Of a stretch of DNA of 64,000 bases, positions 17,772 to 27,531 are shown piece after piece; position 1 is the stretch's first letter, and each line of letters opens with the position of its first letter. Origin of the DNA: Ancylobacter lacus (GTDB lineage: Bacteria > Pseudomonadota > Alphaproteobacteria > Rhizobiales > Xanthobacteraceae). The stretch spans positions 81,347 through 145,346 of the forward strand of contig NZ_JAHBGE010000057.1 of the NCBI RefSeq assembly GCF_018390635.1, in the 5' to 3' direction. The notes below the pieces were generated by a model. It was not told the origin of the DNA. It did no database searches and saw only the letters and a program-made list of their open reading frames with translations. The translations under genes and the position numbers were made by a program.

Positions 17772-19049
17772 ATGGCGAAGGCACTCGACGGCGTCCGCGT
17801 CCTAGATTTTACCCATGTTCAGTCCGGCCCCACCTGCACGCAGCTGCTTGCCTGGTTCGGCGCCGATGTCATCAAGGTGGAGCGTCCCGGCGAGGGTGAC
17901 GTGACCCGCGCCCAGCTGCGCGACATCCCCAACGCCGACAGCCTCTATTTCACGATGCTGAACTCGAACAAGCGTTCGATCACGCTCGACACCAAGAACG
18001 CGCAGGGCAAGAAGGTCCTTGAGGAGCTGGTGAAGAGCTGCGACGTGATGGTGGAGAACTTCGCCCCCGGCGCGCTCGACCGCATGGGCTTCACCTGGGA
18101 ACGCATCCAGGAGCTCAACCCGCGCATCATCCTCGCCTCGGTGAAGGGGTTCGGCCCCGGCCCGTTCGAGGACTGCAAGGTCTATGAGAACGTCGCCCAG
18201 TGCACCGGCGGCTCGGCCTCGACCACCGGCTTCCGCGACGGGCTGCCGCTCGTCACCGGCGCCCAGATCGGCGATTCCGGCACCGGCCTTCACCTCGCCC
18301 TCGGCATCGTCACCGCGCTGTACCAGCGCACGCTGACCGGTCGCGGCCAGAAGGTGCTGTGCGCGATGCAGGATTCGGTGCTGAACCTGTGCCGCGTGAA
18401 GCTGCGCGACCAGCAGCGGCTGGAGCGTGGCCCGCTGCGCGAATACAGCCAGTATGGCGAGGGCGTGCCGTTCGGCGACAGCGTCCCGCGCGCCGGCAAC
18501 GATTCCGGCGGCGGCCAGCCCGGCCGCATCCTGAAGTGCAAGGGCTGGGAGCACGACCCCAACGCCTACATCTACTTCATCACCCAGGCGCCGGTCTGGG
18601 AGAAGATCTGCGACGTCATCGGCGAGCCGACCTGGAAGACCGATCCCGGCTATGCCACCCCGGCCGCGCGCCTTCCCCATCTCAACGAGATCTTCACCCG
18701 CATCGAGGCGTGGACCATGGCCCACACCAAGTTCGAGGCGATGGAGATCCTCAACAAATACGACATCCCCTGCGGCCCGATCCTGTCGATGAAGGAAATC
18801 GCCGAGGACCGCTCGCTCTACGCCACGGGCACGCTGGTCGAGGTGGACCATCCGGTGCGGGGCACCTATCTCACCGTCGGCAACCCCATCAAGCTGTCGG
18901 ACAACGACGTGCCGGTGGAGCGCTCGCCGCTGCTCGGCGAGCACACGGAAGAGGTGCTGGCGAGCGTGCTCGGGCTCGGCGATGCCGAGATCGAGGCGAT
19001 CCGGGCGTCCGGCGCCATCGGCACGCCGGTTCGTCAGGCGGCCGAATAA
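17772..19049 (+). CDS. frc: Formyl-CoA:oxalate CoA-transferase-like protein (copy 1)
   Basis: 425-residue class III (CaiB/BaiF) CoA-transferase. Formyl-CoA:oxalate transferases move CoA from formyl-CoA to oxalate, giving formate and oxalyl-CoA. The catalytic Asp is about residue 168 in [13 protein letters not shown]. The glycine loop that guards the acyl intermediate reads [10 protein letters not shown] here, where classical Frc and copy 2 have GGGGQPGW; this could alter donor or acceptor preference. ATG 17772 follows GAGAGGAAACCC; an upstream in-frame extension to 17553 covers the structured leader and is rejected. It lies after oxc and before a PAS protein and the second frc. Confidence 0.9.
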   Translation: MAKALDGVRVLDFTHVQSGPTCTQLLAWFGADVIKVERPGEGDVTRAQLRDIPNADSLYFTMLNSNKRSITLDTKNAQGKKVLEELVKSCDVMVENFAPGALDRMGFTWERIQELNPRIILASVKGFGPGPFEDCKVYENVAQCTGGSASTTGFRDGLPLVTGAQIGDSGTGLHLALGIVTALYQRTLTGRGQKVLCAMQDSVLNLCRVKLRDQQRLERGPLREYSQYGEGVPFGDSVPRAGNDSGGGQPGRILKCKGWEHDPNAYIYFITQAPVWEKICDVIGEPTWKTDPGYATPAARLPHLNEIFTRIEAWTMAHTKFEAMEILNKYDIPCGPILSMKEIAEDRSLYATGTLVEVDHPVRGTYLTVGNPIKLSDNDVPVERSPLLGEHTEEVLASVLGLGDAEIEAIRASGAIGTPVRQAAE

Positions 19050-19058
19050 CCATGGGAC

Positions 19059-19078
19059 CCGGCCCGCTCGCGGGCCGG
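19059..19078 (+). terminator. Hairpin after frc copy 1
   Basis: CCGGCCCGC-TC-GCGGGCCGG, perfect 9-base arms, begins 10 bases after the frc stop. No T-run follows, so it may only attenuate or protect the transcript. The remaining part of the gap to the PAS gene has a weaker second hairpin and no gene. Confidence 0.4.
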
Positions 19079-19342
19079 CGTCGGGACGGCTCCGGTCTGA
19101 ACAGGCCGGCGCCCGAGACATCGGGACGGGACGGCATCACGCCGCCCTGTCCCAGCACTGCCGCAAGGCAGCGCGACTGTCGGAGGACGTGACAGCCATG
19201 ACGTCCTGTGGGTCCGGTCTGCCATGGGTGCCGTTTCGGGATGGAACGGCGGCACCCTGGCTGGCGTGGAGACGGCGCGGCGGATGCCACGGCGGCTTCA
19301 CGTCATCACGTTCGGGCCTGCGGTCCTGGTAGGTGAAGTGCC

Positions 19343-19771
19343 ATGCGCGTGCCGGTCGACCTTAGCCAACTCGTCGCCTCGCTGGGGGATGCCGTGGTGG
19401 TGTCCGACCTGAAGGGCGACATCGTGCTCTGGAATCCCGCGGCCGAGCGCATCTTCGGCTTCACGGAAGCCGAGGCGCTGGGCCAGTCGCTGGACCTGAT
19501 CATCCCCGAGCGGCAGCGGCCGCGCCACTGGCAGGGGTATGAGCAGACCATGCGGAGCGGGACGACACGCTACGGCGAAGCCGTCCTGCGGGTGCCCGCG
19601 CTGCACAAGGAGGGACACACGCTCTCCATCGCCTTCACCGTCGCCCTGCTTCACGCGGAGGACGGGTCGGTCAACGCCATCGTCGCGCTCGTGCGGGACG
19701 AAACGGCGCGCTGGAACGAGGAGCGGGACCTGCGCCGGCGGCTGCGGGAACTCGAGACGAAAGCGGGGTGA
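19343..19771 (+). CDS. Stand-alone PAS-domain sensor protein
   Basis: 142-residue protein that is almost entirely one PAS domain: QLVASLGDAVVVSDLKGDIV and LWNPAAERIFGFTEAEALGQ at the N-terminal half, and AIVALVRDETARWNEERDLR leading into a short charged C-terminal helix. No kinase, GGDEF or DNA-binding output domain is present. AGGTGAAG lies about 5 bases before the ATG. It is sandwiched between two frc genes on the same strand, so it is probably co-expressed with oxalate catabolism. Possible roles are ligand or redox sensing, partner binding to the regulators, or an adaptor for a kinase encoded elsewhere; none is shown by the sequence. Confidence 0.85.
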   Translation: MRVPVDLSQLVASLGDAVVVSDLKGDIVLWNPAAERIFGFTEAEALGQSLDLIIPERQRPRHWQGYEQTMRSGTTRYGEAVLRVPALHKEGHTLSIAFTVALLHAEDGSVNAIVALVRDETARWNEERDLRRRLRELETKAG

Positions 19772-19859
19772 CCGGCTTTCACGTGCCTTCCACCCGGTGA
19801 TACGGGTGGCTTATCGCTTCCGGGTCGCGCGGAACAAGACTAAAGGCCCGGATCCACGA

Positions 19860-19871
19860 TTGAACGTTCAA
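19860..19871. promoter_or_regulatory. 12-base palindrome before frc copy 2
   Basis: TTGAACGTTCAA is a perfect palindrome ending 17 bases before the ATG of the second frc. It is close enough to the ribosome-binding site (AAGGGA) to affect initiation. It does not match the GGTAT-N5-ATRCC set. Confidence 0.3.
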
Positions 19872-19888
19872 AAGGGAAATCGACTAAG

Positions 19889-21139
19889 ATGACTAAGCCG
19901 CTTGAAGGTATAAAGATCATCGATTTCACGCATGTGCAGGCAGGCCCCGCCTGCACGCAGCTTCTGGCGTGGTTCGGCGCCGACGTCATCAAGGTTGAGC
20001 GTCCCGGCGCGGGTGACGTCACCCGCTCGCAGCTCCGCCATGTGAAGGACGCGGACGCGCTGTACTTCACCATGCTGAACTCCAACAAGCGTTCGCTGAC
20101 GCTCGACACCAAGACCCCGCAGGGCAAGGAAGTCCTGACCAAGCTCATCAAAGAGTCGGACGTCATGGTGGAGAACTTCGGCCCCGGCGCGCTCGACCGC
20201 ATGGGCTTCACCTGGCAGTACATCCAGGAGCTCAACCCGGGCATGATCCTCGCCTCGGTGAAGGGCTTCTCCGACGGCCACCACTATGAAGACCTGAAGG
20301 TGTACGAGAACGTCGCGCAGTGCGCCGGCGGCGCCGCCTCCACCACCGGCTTCTGGGATGGCCCGCCGACCGTTTCCGCCGCCGCGCTCGGCGACTCCAA
20401 CACCGGCATGCACCTCGCCATCGGCATCCTGACCGCGCTGCACCAGAAGAACCGCACCGGCAAGGGCCAGAAGGTCGCCGTGTCGATGCAGGATTCGGTG
20501 CTGAACCTCTGCCGCGTGAAGCTGCGCGACCAGCAGCGCCTCGACGCCCTCGGCTATCTCGAGGAGTACCCGCAGTACCCGCACGGCGAGTTCTCGGACG
20601 TGGTTCCGCGCGGCGGCAACGCCGGCGGCGGCGGCCAGCCCGGCTGGGTGCTGAAGTGCAAGGGCTGGGAGACCGATCCCAACGCCTATATCTACTTCAC
20701 CATCCAGGGCCACGCCTGGGCGCCGATCTGCAAGGCGCTGGGCAAGCCGGAGTGGATCGACGACCCGGCCTACAACACCGCCGAAGCCCGCCAGGACAAG
20801 ATCTTCGACATCTTCGCCTTCATCGAGAGCTGGCTCGCCGACAAGACGAAGTTCGAGGCCGTCGACATCCTGCGCAAGTTCGACATCCCCTGCGCCCCGG
20901 TGCTGTCGATGAAGGAGATCGCCAACGACCCGTCGCTGCGCAAGAGCGGCACCGTGGTCGAGGTGGATCACCCCAAGCTCGGCAAGTACCTGACCGTCGG
21001 CAGCCCGATCAAGTTCTCGGACCTGACCGTCGAGGTGACCGCCTCCCCGCTGCTCGGCCAGCACACCAACGAAGTGCTCGCCGACCTCGGCTACTCCCAG
21101 GAAGAGATCGCCGCCCTGCACGACGCCAAGGCGGTCTGA
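19889..21139 (+). CDS. frc: Formyl-CoA:oxalate CoA-transferase (copy 2)
   Basis: 416-residue class III CoA-transferase, closely related to copy 1. The catalytic Asp falls at residue 169 in [14 protein letters not shown], the same number as in Oxalobacter Frc, and the tetraglycine loop is intact in [18 protein letters not shown]. This copy therefore looks like the canonical formyl-CoA:oxalate CoA-transferase. RBS AAGGGA is 11 bases upstream. It is followed by a hairpin and then the convergent iclR gene. CoA-transferases of this clade can also use succinyl-CoA, which is relevant to the sucCD genes at the end of the island. Confidence 0.93.
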   Translation: MTKPLEGIKIIDFTHVQAGPACTQLLAWFGADVIKVERPGAGDVTRSQLRHVKDADALYFTMLNSNKRSLTLDTKTPQGKEVLTKLIKESDVMVENFGPGALDRMGFTWQYIQELNPGMILASVKGFSDGHHYEDLKVYENVAQCAGGAASTTGFWDGPPTVSAAALGDSNTGMHLAIGILTALHQKNRTGKGQKVAVSMQDSVLNLCRVKLRDQQRLDALGYLEEYPQYPHGEFSDVVPRGGNAGGGGQPGWVLKCKGWETDPNAYIYFTIQGHAWAPICKALGKPEWIDDPAYNTAEARQDKIFDIFAFIESWLADKTKFEAVDILRKFDIPCAPVLSMKEIANDPSLRKSGTVVEVDHPKLGKYLTVGSPIKFSDLTVEVTASPLLGQHTNEVLADLGYSQEEIAALHDAKAV

Positions 21140-21157
21140 TCGACCTTCCCACCGACC

Positions 21158-21180
21158 GGAGGGCGGCATCGCCGCCCTCC
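21158..21180 (+). terminator. Terminator-like hairpin between frc copy 2 and iclR
   Basis: Perfect hairpin GGAGGGCGGC-ATC-GCCGCCCTCC between convergent genes, followed by GTACTCTTGA rather than a clean T-run. It could serve both directions. Confidence 0.55.
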
Positions 21181-21230
21181 GTACTCTTGACGGACCGGCC
21201 AACCTGACGCCGGCGCCGCCGGCGCTCCGC

Positions 21231-22052
21231 TCACAGGCCGGAGTAGCGGGTGGTGAGCTTGCGGGCGACCTCGCGCACCTGCGCACCCAGCTCGGCGATC
21301 CGCTCCGGCGGCATCCGCACCACCGGCGCGGAGATCGACACCGCCCCGATCGGCTCCTTCCACTCGTCCAGAATCGCCGCCGCCACGCAGCGCATGCCCA
21401 GCGTGTGCTCCTCATCGTCGATGGAAAAGCCGCGTTCGCCGATCACGGCAAGGTCGGCCTGCAGCGCGCGGCGGCTGACATGGGTGTGGTCGGTGTAGCG
21501 GGCGAGCTGGTCGCCGCCGAGCCAGTCGCGCCGCGCTTCCGGCGACATGACGGAGAGGATGGCCTTGCCGCTGCCCGAAGCGTGGATCGGCAGCCGGGCG
21601 CCGATGCGGAAGAAGGCCCGCACCGCGGCGTGGCTTTCCACCTGCGCGACGCAGATGAGCTCCGGCCCGTCGATCATGGCGAGGTTGACCGTCTCGTTCA
21701 CCGCGAAGGACAGCTCGCGAATGGTGGCCCTGCCGATCTCCGGCAGCCGGCGGTTGCGCAGATAGGCCGAGCCGATGCGGAACAGCCCGAGCCCGACCAG
21801 CCAGTGGCCGGTCTCGGCATCATGGCCGACGAGCCCCCGCCGTTCCAGTGTCGTCAGCAGGCGATGGACGGTCGAGGTCGGCAGTTCCGCCCGCCGCGCC
21901 ACTTCCGACAGCGTCACGCCATCCGCCGCGGCGAGCACCTCCAGCAGCGCGATGGCGCGGTCGAGCGACTGCACCTCGCCGCCCGTCTCGGCGCCGGCGG
22001 CCGCGTTCGAGGGGCGGCCCCGGCGGCGCGTCGTCGTCACGGCATCGCTCAT
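21231..22052 (-). CDS. IclR-family transcriptional regulator
   Basis: 273-residue regulator. The N-terminal winged helix (about 30-90) has [20 protein letters not shown] and [20 protein letters not shown], and the C-terminal effector domain (about 105-270) ends with [36 protein letters not shown] was chosen as the start because GAGGAACGA stands directly before this ATG; the frame is open further to 22214 without conserved residues. It is divergent from gcl-hyi-glxR, whose enzymes in many bacteria are governed by IclR-type regulators such as AllR that respond to glyoxylate. Control of gcl by glyoxylate is therefore the best inference. Confidence 0.88.
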   Translation of the reverse strand: MSDAVTTTRRRGRPSNAAAGAETGGEVQSLDRAIALLEVLAAADGVTLSEVARRAELPTSTVHRLLTTLERRGLVGHDAETGHWLVGLGLFRIGSAYLRNRRLPEIGRATIRELSFAVNETVNLAMIDGPELICVAQVESHAAVRAFFRIGARLPIHASGSGKAILSVMSPEARRDWLGGDQLARYTDHTHVSRRALQADLAVIGERGFSIDDEEHTLGMRCVAAAILDEWKEPIGAVSISAPVVRMPPERIAELGAQVREVARKLTTRYSGL

Positions 22053-22208
22053 TCGTTCCTCGCGCAGCAGGTTGATGCGGGTTTGGCTTCGGTCACCGGC
22101 GGGACGGCCCGGGCGTTCCCCCCGGGGCCGGACACGTCGCCAACGATCCATTCGGCTCTCCCTTAGCATAAAGCCGCAAGCGCCGCTTTTTCGCAAATCA
22201 GAAATCAA

Positions 22209-22223
22209 TTCCATATTGCGGAA
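22209..22223. promoter_or_regulatory. Candidate IclR operator, iclR-gcl gap
   Basis: TTCC-ATATTGC-GGAA is an inverted repeat in the 445-base gap, extended to AATTCC/GGAAAT with one mismatch. It is flanked by a direct repeat AAATCAGAA (22195-22203 and 22222-22230). The stretch is locally AT-rich and lies between the divergent genes, as expected of an IclR site. The rest of the gap is GC-rich and shows no gene. Confidence 0.45.
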
Positions 22224-22497
22224 ATCAGAAGCTCATGGCATCTTCCGCCCGACTTCGGAAGGATCCGAGGGCTCCCCTGCCGCACGGCACGCGACCGACG
22301 GGCCGCACCCGGACGGGGGAACGGGACCGGCGCCGCGCGGCGCCTTCCGGGAACCCTCCCGCCGGACCGCTCGCGGTCCCACCGAAGCCGGGATTTATGC
22401 CAGCGCGCCAGCCGGTCCGGTCGTCGACGCCTCCCGTGGCGAAACCGCCACAACCGATGCCCGGGCCCGACAACAAGCGCGAGGAGGAGGACTGTCC

Positions 22498-24264
22498 ATG
22501 GCGAAAATGCGTGCCGTCGATGCTGCTATCCGGGTTCTCGAAAAGGAAGGCGTGACGACCGCCTTCGGCGTGCCCGGCGCCGCGATCAATCCGCTCTATT
22601 CCGCGATGCGCGCCTACGGCAAGACGCGCCATATCCTGGCGCGCCACGTGGAAGCCGCCTCGCACATGGCCGAGGGCTATACCCGCGCCAAGGCCGGCAA
22701 TATCGGCGTGTGCATCGGCACCTCCGGCCCCGCCGGCACCGACATGATCACCGGCCTGTATTCGGCCTCGGCGGATTCGATTCCGATCCTGTGCATCACC
22801 GGCCAGGCGCCGCGCGCCCGCCTCTACAAGGAAGATTTCCAGGCCGTCGACATCGAATCGATCGCCAAGCCGGTTGCCAAGTGGGCGGTCATGGTCCGCG
22901 AGCCGGCGCTGGTGCCGATGGTGTTCCAGCAAGCCTTCCACGTCATGCGCTCCGGCCGCCCCGGCCCGGTTCTCATCGATCTGCCGATCGACGTGCAGCT
23001 CGCCGAGATCGAGTTCGACGAGGACACCTACGAGCCGCTCGCGGTCTACAAGCCGAAGGCGACCCGCAAGCAGGCCGAAAAGGCCATCGCGATGCTGAAC
23101 GAGGCGGAGCGTCCGCTCATCGTCTCGGGCGGCGGCGTCATCAATGCCGACTGCGCCGACCTTCTGGTCGAGTTCGCCGAGCTGACCGGCGTGCCGGTCA
23201 TTCCGACCCTCATGGGCTGGGGCACGATCCCCGACGACCATGACCTGATGGCCGGCATGTGCGGCCTGCAGACCTCGCACCGCTATGGCAACGCCACCCT
23301 GCTGGCCTCCGATTTCGTGTTCGGCATCGGCAACCGCTGGGCCAACCGTCACACCGGCTCGGTCGACGTCTACACCAAGGGCCGCAAGTTCATCCATGTC
23401 GACATCGAGCCGACCCAGATCGGCCGGGTGTTCGGCCCCGATCTCGGCATCGTCTCGGACGCCAAGGCCGCGCTCGAGCTGTTCCTCGAGGTTGCCCGCG
23501 AGTACAAGGCCGCCGGCAAGCTGAAGGACCCCTCGGCCTGGGCCGCCGAGTGTCTGGCGCGCAAGAAGACCATGCTGCGCAAGAGCCACTTCGACAACGT
23601 GCCCCTCAAGCCGCAGCGCGTCTATGAGGAGATGAACGAGGCGTTCGGCCGCAAGACCCGCTACGTCTCCACCATCGGCCTCAGCCAGATCGCCGGCGCG
23701 CAGTTCCTGAAGGTCTACGAGCCCCGCAACTGGATCAACTGCGGCCAGGCCGGCCCGCTCGGCTGGACGCTGCCGGCCGCGCTGGGCGTGCGCGCCGCCG
23801 ATCCCGATGCCGAAATCGTGGCGCTGTCGGGCGACTACGACTTCCAGTTCCTCATCGAGGAGCTGGCGGTGGGCGCCCAGCACAAGCTGCCCTACCTGCA
23901 TGTGGTGGTGAACAACTCCTATCTCGGGCTGATCCGTCAGGCGCAGCGCGGCTTCAACATGGACTTCGAGGTCTCGCTCGCCTTCGACAACATCAACGCC
24001 GAGGAAAATGCCGGCTACGGCGTCGACCATGTCGCGGTTGCCGAGGGCCTCGGCTGCAAGGCGGTGCGGGTGTCCTCGCCGAACGAGTTCAAGGACGCCT
24101 TCAACCGCGCCAAGGAGCTCATGAAGGAGCACCAGGTGCCGGTGGTGATGGAGTTCATCCTCGAGCGCGTCACCAACATCGCGATGGGCGCCGAGATCGA
24201 CGCCGTCAACGAATTCGAGGAGGTTCTCGACCTGCCCCTCGACAGCATCGCCGAGAAGGCCTGA
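22498..24264 (+). CDS. gcl: Glyoxylate carboligase (tartronate-semialdehyde synthase)
   Basis: 588-residue ThDP/FAD enzyme that joins two glyoxylates to tartronate semialdehyde plus CO2. Unlike other ThDP enzymes, Gcl has Val instead of the activating Glu, and here residue 51 is Val in [17 protein letters not shown], exactly as in E. coli Gcl. The ThDP motif is [19 protein letters not shown] and on to [12 protein letters not shown] strong GAGGAGGAGG ribosome-binding site precedes ATG 22498. It heads gcl-hyi-glxR, which together turn glyoxylate into glycerate, and so links oxalyl-CoA reduction to central metabolism. Confidence 0.97.
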   Translation: MAKMRAVDAAIRVLEKEGVTTAFGVPGAAINPLYSAMRAYGKTRHILARHVEAASHMAEGYTRAKAGNIGVCIGTSGPAGTDMITGLYSASADSIPILCITGQAPRARLYKEDFQAVDIESIAKPVAKWAVMVREPALVPMVFQQAFHVMRSGRPGPVLIDLPIDVQLAEIEFDEDTYEPLAVYKPKATRKQAEKAIAMLNEAERPLIVSGGGVINADCADLLVEFAELTGVPVIPTLMGWGTIPDDHDLMAGMCGLQTSHRYGNATLLASDFVFGIGNRWANRHTGSVDVYTKGRKFIHVDIEPTQIGRVFGPDLGIVSDAKAALELFLEVAREYKAAGKLKDPSAWAAECLARKKTMLRKSHFDNVPLKPQRVYEEMNEAFGRKTRYVSTIGLSQIAGAQFLKVYEPRNWINCGQAGPLGWTLPAALGVRAADPDAEIVALSGDYDFQFLIEELAVGAQHKLPYLHVVVNNSYLGLIRQAQRGFNMDFEVSLAFDNINAEENAGYGVDHVAVAEGLGCKAVRVSSPNEFKDAFNRAKELMKEHQVPVVMEFILERVTNIAMGAEIDAVNEFEEVLDLPLDSIAEKA

Positions 24265-24275
24265 TCCTGCCGCGC

Positions 24276-24301
24276 GACGCCGCCCAGCCGTGGGCGGCGT
24301 C
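24276..24301 (+). terminator. Intercistronic hairpin gcl-hyi
   Basis: Perfect 11-base arms (GACGCCGCCCA and TGGGCGGCGTC) with a GCCG loop, 12 bases after the gcl stop and followed by TTCGTCC. Probably lowers expression of hyi relative to gcl or blocks 3' decay, rather than ending the operon. Confidence 0.45.
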
Positions 24302-24371
24302 TTCGTCCTGCGCCCGCGCCGCGTCCCGTGGCCCGGCGCCGTCGCCTGCCATGTCGTTTCAGGAGCGGTCC

Positions 24372-25151
24372 ATGCCCCGTTTTGCCGCCAATCTCACCAT
24401 GCTCTTCAATGAGGTGCCCTTCCTCGATCGCTTCGAGAAGGCCGCCGCCGCCGGCTTCACCGGCGTGGAATATCTCTTCCCCTATGACTTTCCGGTCGAG
24501 GAGCTGGTCTCCCGGCTGAAGCAGTTCGGCCTCAGCCAGGTGCTGCACAACCTGCCGGCCGGAAACTGGGGCGCGGGCGAGCGCGGCATCGCCATCCTTC
24601 CCGATCGTGTCGAGGAATTCCGCGCCGGTGTGGACAAGGCGATCGCCTACGCCACCGCCCTCGGCTGCCCCCAGGTCAACATCCTCGCCGGCATCGCCCC
24701 GGCCGGCGCCGACCGCGCGGTGCTGCACCAGACCTTTGTCGAGAATCTCAAGTTCGCCGCGCCCAAGATCAAGGATGCCGGGCTGAAGCTGCTGATCGAG
24801 CCGATCAACACCCGCGACATCCCCGGCTTCTTCCTCAACTACACGAAGCAGGCCAAGGCGATCATCGAAGAGGTCGGCTCCGACAACCTCTTCATCCAGT
24901 ACGACATCTACCACATGCAGATCATGGAGGGCGATCTCGCCCGCACCATCGAGGCCAACCTGCCCCAGATCGCGCATGTCCAGCTCGCCGACAATCCCGG
25001 CCGCAACGAGCCCGGCACCGGCGAAATCAACTACGCCTTCCTGTTCCGGCACCTCGACGCCATCGGCTATAGCGGCTGGGTTGGCTGCGAGTACAAGCCG
25101 AAGGGGGAAACCGGCGCCGGCCTCGGCTGGCTCAAGACCCTTACCGCGTGA
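24372..25151 (+). CDS. hyi: Hydroxypyruvate isomerase
   Basis: 259-residue TIM-barrel isomerase, essentially the length of E. coli Hyi (258), interconverting hydroxypyruvate and tartronate semialdehyde. MPRFAANLTMLFNEVPFLDR, GVEYLFPYD, LIEPINTRDIPGFFL, QYDIYHMQIMEGDL and GWVGCEYKPKG carry the Glu, Asp, His and Glu metal/active-site residues of the AP-endonuclease-2 superfamily. AGGAGCGGTCC supports ATG 24372 over the in-frame ATG at 24351. Located between gcl and glxR in one transcription unit. Confidence 0.95.
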   Translation: MPRFAANLTMLFNEVPFLDRFEKAAAAGFTGVEYLFPYDFPVEELVSRLKQFGLSQVLHNLPAGNWGAGERGIAILPDRVEEFRAGVDKAIAYATALGCPQVNILAGIAPAGADRAVLHQTFVENLKFAAPKIKDAGLKLLIEPINTRDIPGFFLNYTKQAKAIIEEVGSDNLFIQYDIYHMQIMEGDLARTIEANLPQIAHVQLADNPGRNEPGTGEINYAFLFRHLDAIGYSGWVGCEYKPKGETGAGLGWLKTLTA

Positions 25152-25195
25152 CGGCACGCCACCAAGAAACCTGTTTGGGAACACGAGGAATCGAG

Positions 25196-26083
25196 ATGAA
25201 GGTCGGATTTGTTGGTCTCGGGATCATGGGCGCGCCGATGGCGGGACACCTGATCGACGCGGGGCATGAGCTTTATCTGTTCGACATCAAGCCGGTGCCG
25301 GCGGAGCTGACGGGCAAGGGCGGCGTCGCCTGCGCGACCGGCACCGAGGTGGCCAAGAACGCCGACATCATCATCACCATGGTGCCGGACACCCCCCATG
25401 TCGCGGCCGCGCTGTTCGGTGAGAACGGCGTCGCGGCGGGTCTGACGCCGGGCAAGATCGTGGTCGACATGAGCTCGATCGCGCCGGTGGAGACGAAGGA
25501 ATTCGCCAAGAAGATCAACGAGCTCGGCTGCGACTATCTCGACGCCCCGGTCTCCGGCGGCGAGGTGGGCGCGAAAGCCGCCTCGCTCACCATCATGGTG
25601 GGTGGCCCGGAAGCGGCCTTCGAGACGGTGAAGCCGCTGTTCGAGAAGATGGGCAAGAACATCACGCTCGTGGGCGGCAATGGCGACGGCCAGACCACCA
25701 AGGTGGCGAACCAGATCATCGTGGCGCTGAACATCCTCGCCGTCGGCGAGGCGCTGCTGTTCGCCTCGAAGGCGGGCGCGGACCCGGCCAAGGTGCGCCA
25801 GGCGCTGATGGGCGGCTTCGCCAACTCCCGCATCCTCGAGGTGCATGGCGAGCGCATGGTGAAGCGCACCTTCAACCCCGGCTTCCGCATCGAGCTGCAC
25901 CAGAAGGACCTGAACCTGGCGCTGAGCGGGGCCCGGCAGATGCAGATGTCGCTGCCCTCCACGGCACTGGCGCAGCAGCTGTTCTCCTCGGTGGCCGCCC
26001 ATGGCGGCGCCGCGCTCGACCACTCGGCGCTCGTCAAGGCGCTCGAGCTTCTTGCCAACCACACCGTCGCCCCCGACGCGTGA
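25196..26083 (+). CDS. glxR: Tartronate semialdehyde reductase
   Basis: 295-residue beta-hydroxyacid dehydrogenase that reduces tartronate semialdehyde to glycerate with NAD(P)H. The nucleotide fold is GFVGLGIMGAPMAGHLIDAG, the substrate loop LDAPVSGGEVGAKAASLTIM, and the catalytic Lys lies in TTKVANQIIVALNI. Start at MKVGFVG follows GAGGAATCGAG. Last gene of gcl-hyi-glxR; a glycerate kinase is not in the window. A GC-rich inverted repeat overlaps its stop codon. Confidence 0.94.
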   Translation: MKVGFVGLGIMGAPMAGHLIDAGHELYLFDIKPVPAELTGKGGVACATGTEVAKNADIIITMVPDTPHVAAALFGENGVAAGLTPGKIVVDMSSIAPVETKEFAKKINELGCDYLDAPVSGGEVGAKAASLTIMVGGPEAAFETVKPLFEKMGKNITLVGGNGDGQTTKVANQIIVALNILAVGEALLFASKAGADPAKVRQALMGGFANSRILEVHGERMVKRTFNPGFRIELHQKDLNLALSGARQMQMSLPSTALAQQLFSSVAAHGGAALDHSALVKALELLANHTVAPDA

Positions 26084-26103
26084 GGCCGGCGGCCGCCGGC
26101 CTC
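26082..26103 (+). terminator. GC-rich palindrome at glxR stop
   Basis: A perfect 22-base inverted repeat with arms GAGGCCGGCGG and CCGCCGGCCTC overlaps the stop codon. No T-run follows. The rest of the 459-base gap to panE2 contains a spaced repeat GTAAAGC...GCTTTAC (26192-26235), a possible -35 TTGACT (26447) and the dyad at 26475, and no gene. Confidence 0.45.
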
Positions 26104-26474
26104 GCGAAAAGGGGCCGGCGCGACGGCGAACGACCTGACCAACCGACCCTGCCGGGCGCCTGTCCCGGCGGGGTCATTCCGCATCTCGCGTGTAAAGCCT
26201 GTCGAGATTCGGCCAGAAGATTGACAGCGCTTTACGCTGCACTGCGATGAACCCCGCGTATCGGCGGCGCCGGAGCGCCGGCCGTGGCAGTCATGTGACG
26301 TCATCGCGATACAATTGTTCAGCCTATACGGCGTGGACATGCGTCAACTTTGCCCACATAACTTGACGCCGTGGCCTTGCGCGCGACATTCCGGCTCGGA
26401 CAACCATCCAAACGCGCGACGTAATATCACGCCGGCCTGTTTGCGCTTGACTAGGGCGGATTTCTGCCCATCAT

Positions 26475-26489
26475 GGCATACAAAATACC
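26475..26489. promoter_or_regulatory. Candidate GntR operator, panE2
   Basis: GGCAT-ACAAA-ATACC, which reads GGTAT-TTTGT-ATGCC on the other strand, 54 bases before the panE2 ATG. It is almost identical to the gntR2 site, supporting a shared regulator for uptake and assimilation genes 12 kb apart. Confidence 0.6.
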
Positions 26490-26542
26490 AAACAAAGTGG
26501 TCCGTCATACTCAGGGGGTCGACGGACCCAGGAGGGAGCCTC

Positions 26543-27520
26543 ATGAAGGTCTGCATTTATGGTGCCGGCGCGATCGGCGGTTATGTCGGCGTCCAGCTCA
26601 AGCGGGCGGGCGTCGATGTCAGTCTCGTGGCCCGCGGCGCGCATCTCGAAGCCATGAAGGCGAACGGGCTGAAGCTGCTCATCGACGGCGAGGAGCATGT
26701 CGAGCACATTCCCTGCTCCAGCAACCCGGCCGACCTCGGCCCGCAGGACTACGTCATCGTCGCGCTGAAGGGGCACCAGGTGCCGAGCGTGGTCGACGCG
26801 ATGCAGCCCCTGCTCGGCAACGACACCGCCGTCGTCACCGCCGTGAACGGCGTGCCCTACTGGTACTACTACAAGCATGGCGACCAGCTTGAGGGTAAGA
26901 CGCTGGAAAGCGTCGATCCCGGCGCGAAGCAGTGGAACGGGCTGCGCCCCGAGCGCGCCATTGGCTGCATCGTCTACCCCGCGACCGAGGTGGTCGAGCC
27001 GGGCGTGATCAAGCACGTCTATGGCGACAAGTTCCCGCTCGGCGAGCCGTCCGGCGAGATCACCGAGCGCGTCACCAAGCTGTCCGAGGCCTTTGCCGCC
27101 GGCGGCCTGCGCGCGCCGGTGCTGCCCAACATCCGTGACGAGCTGTGGCTGAAGCTGTGGGGCAACCTCTGCTTCAACCCGATCAGCGCCCTCACCCACG
27201 CCACCCTTGACGTGATCGCCTCCGATCCCGGCACCCGCGCCGTCGCCAAGGCGATGATGCTGGAGGCCCAGGAGATCGCGGTGCAGTCCGGCGTGAACTT
27301 CCGGGTCGGCGTCGAGCGCCGCATCGACGGCGCGGGCGCGGTCGGCGCGCACAAGACCTCGATGCTGCAGGACCTCGAGCGCAGCCGCGCCATGGAGATC
27401 GACCCGCTGGTGACGGTGGTTCAGGAAATGGGCCGCCTCGCCGGCATCCCCACCCCCACCATCGACATCGTCCTGTCTCTGGTGCGCCAGCGCGCCCAGA
27501 TCGCCGGCTGCTACAACTGA
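26543..27520 (+). CDS. panE2: PanE-family reductase, probable oxalyl-CoA reductase
   Basis: 325-residue member of the ketopantoate reductase family: GAGAIGGYVGVQLKRAG binds NADPH, and DELWLKLWGNLCFNPISALT is the family active-site helix. In Methylobacterium extorquens the paralogue PanE2 reduces oxalyl-CoA to glyoxylate and is the main route of oxalate assimilation. The position here, between glxR and sucCD inside an oxalate island and behind the island's operator motif, makes that role more likely than pantothenate synthesis. AGGAGGGAG precedes the ATG. Sequence alone does not exclude a true ketopantoate reductase. It is followed after 11 bases by an FAH-family gene. Confidence 0.78.
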   Translation: MKVCIYGAGAIGGYVGVQLKRAGVDVSLVARGAHLEAMKANGLKLLIDGEEHVEHIPCSSNPADLGPQDYVIVALKGHQVPSVVDAMQPLLGNDTAVVTAVNGVPYWYYYKHGDQLEGKTLESVDPGAKQWNGLRPERAIGCIVYPATEVVEPGVIKHVYGDKFPLGEPSGEITERVTKLSEAFAAGGLRAPVLPNIRDELWLKLWGNLCFNPISALTHATLDVIASDPGTRAVAKAMMLEAQEIAVQSGVNFRVGVERRIDGAGAVGAHKTSMLQDLERSRAMEIDPLVTVVQEMGRLAGIPTPTIDIVLSLVRQRAQIAGCYN

Positions 27521-27531
27521 GATCGCATCAC

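Noticed and set aside
26543..27520. Plain ketopantoate reductase for pantothenate synthesis
   Set aside because: The family fits, but the position inside the oxalate island and the shared operator favour the PanE2 (oxalyl-CoA reductase) role. It is kept only as an alternative.
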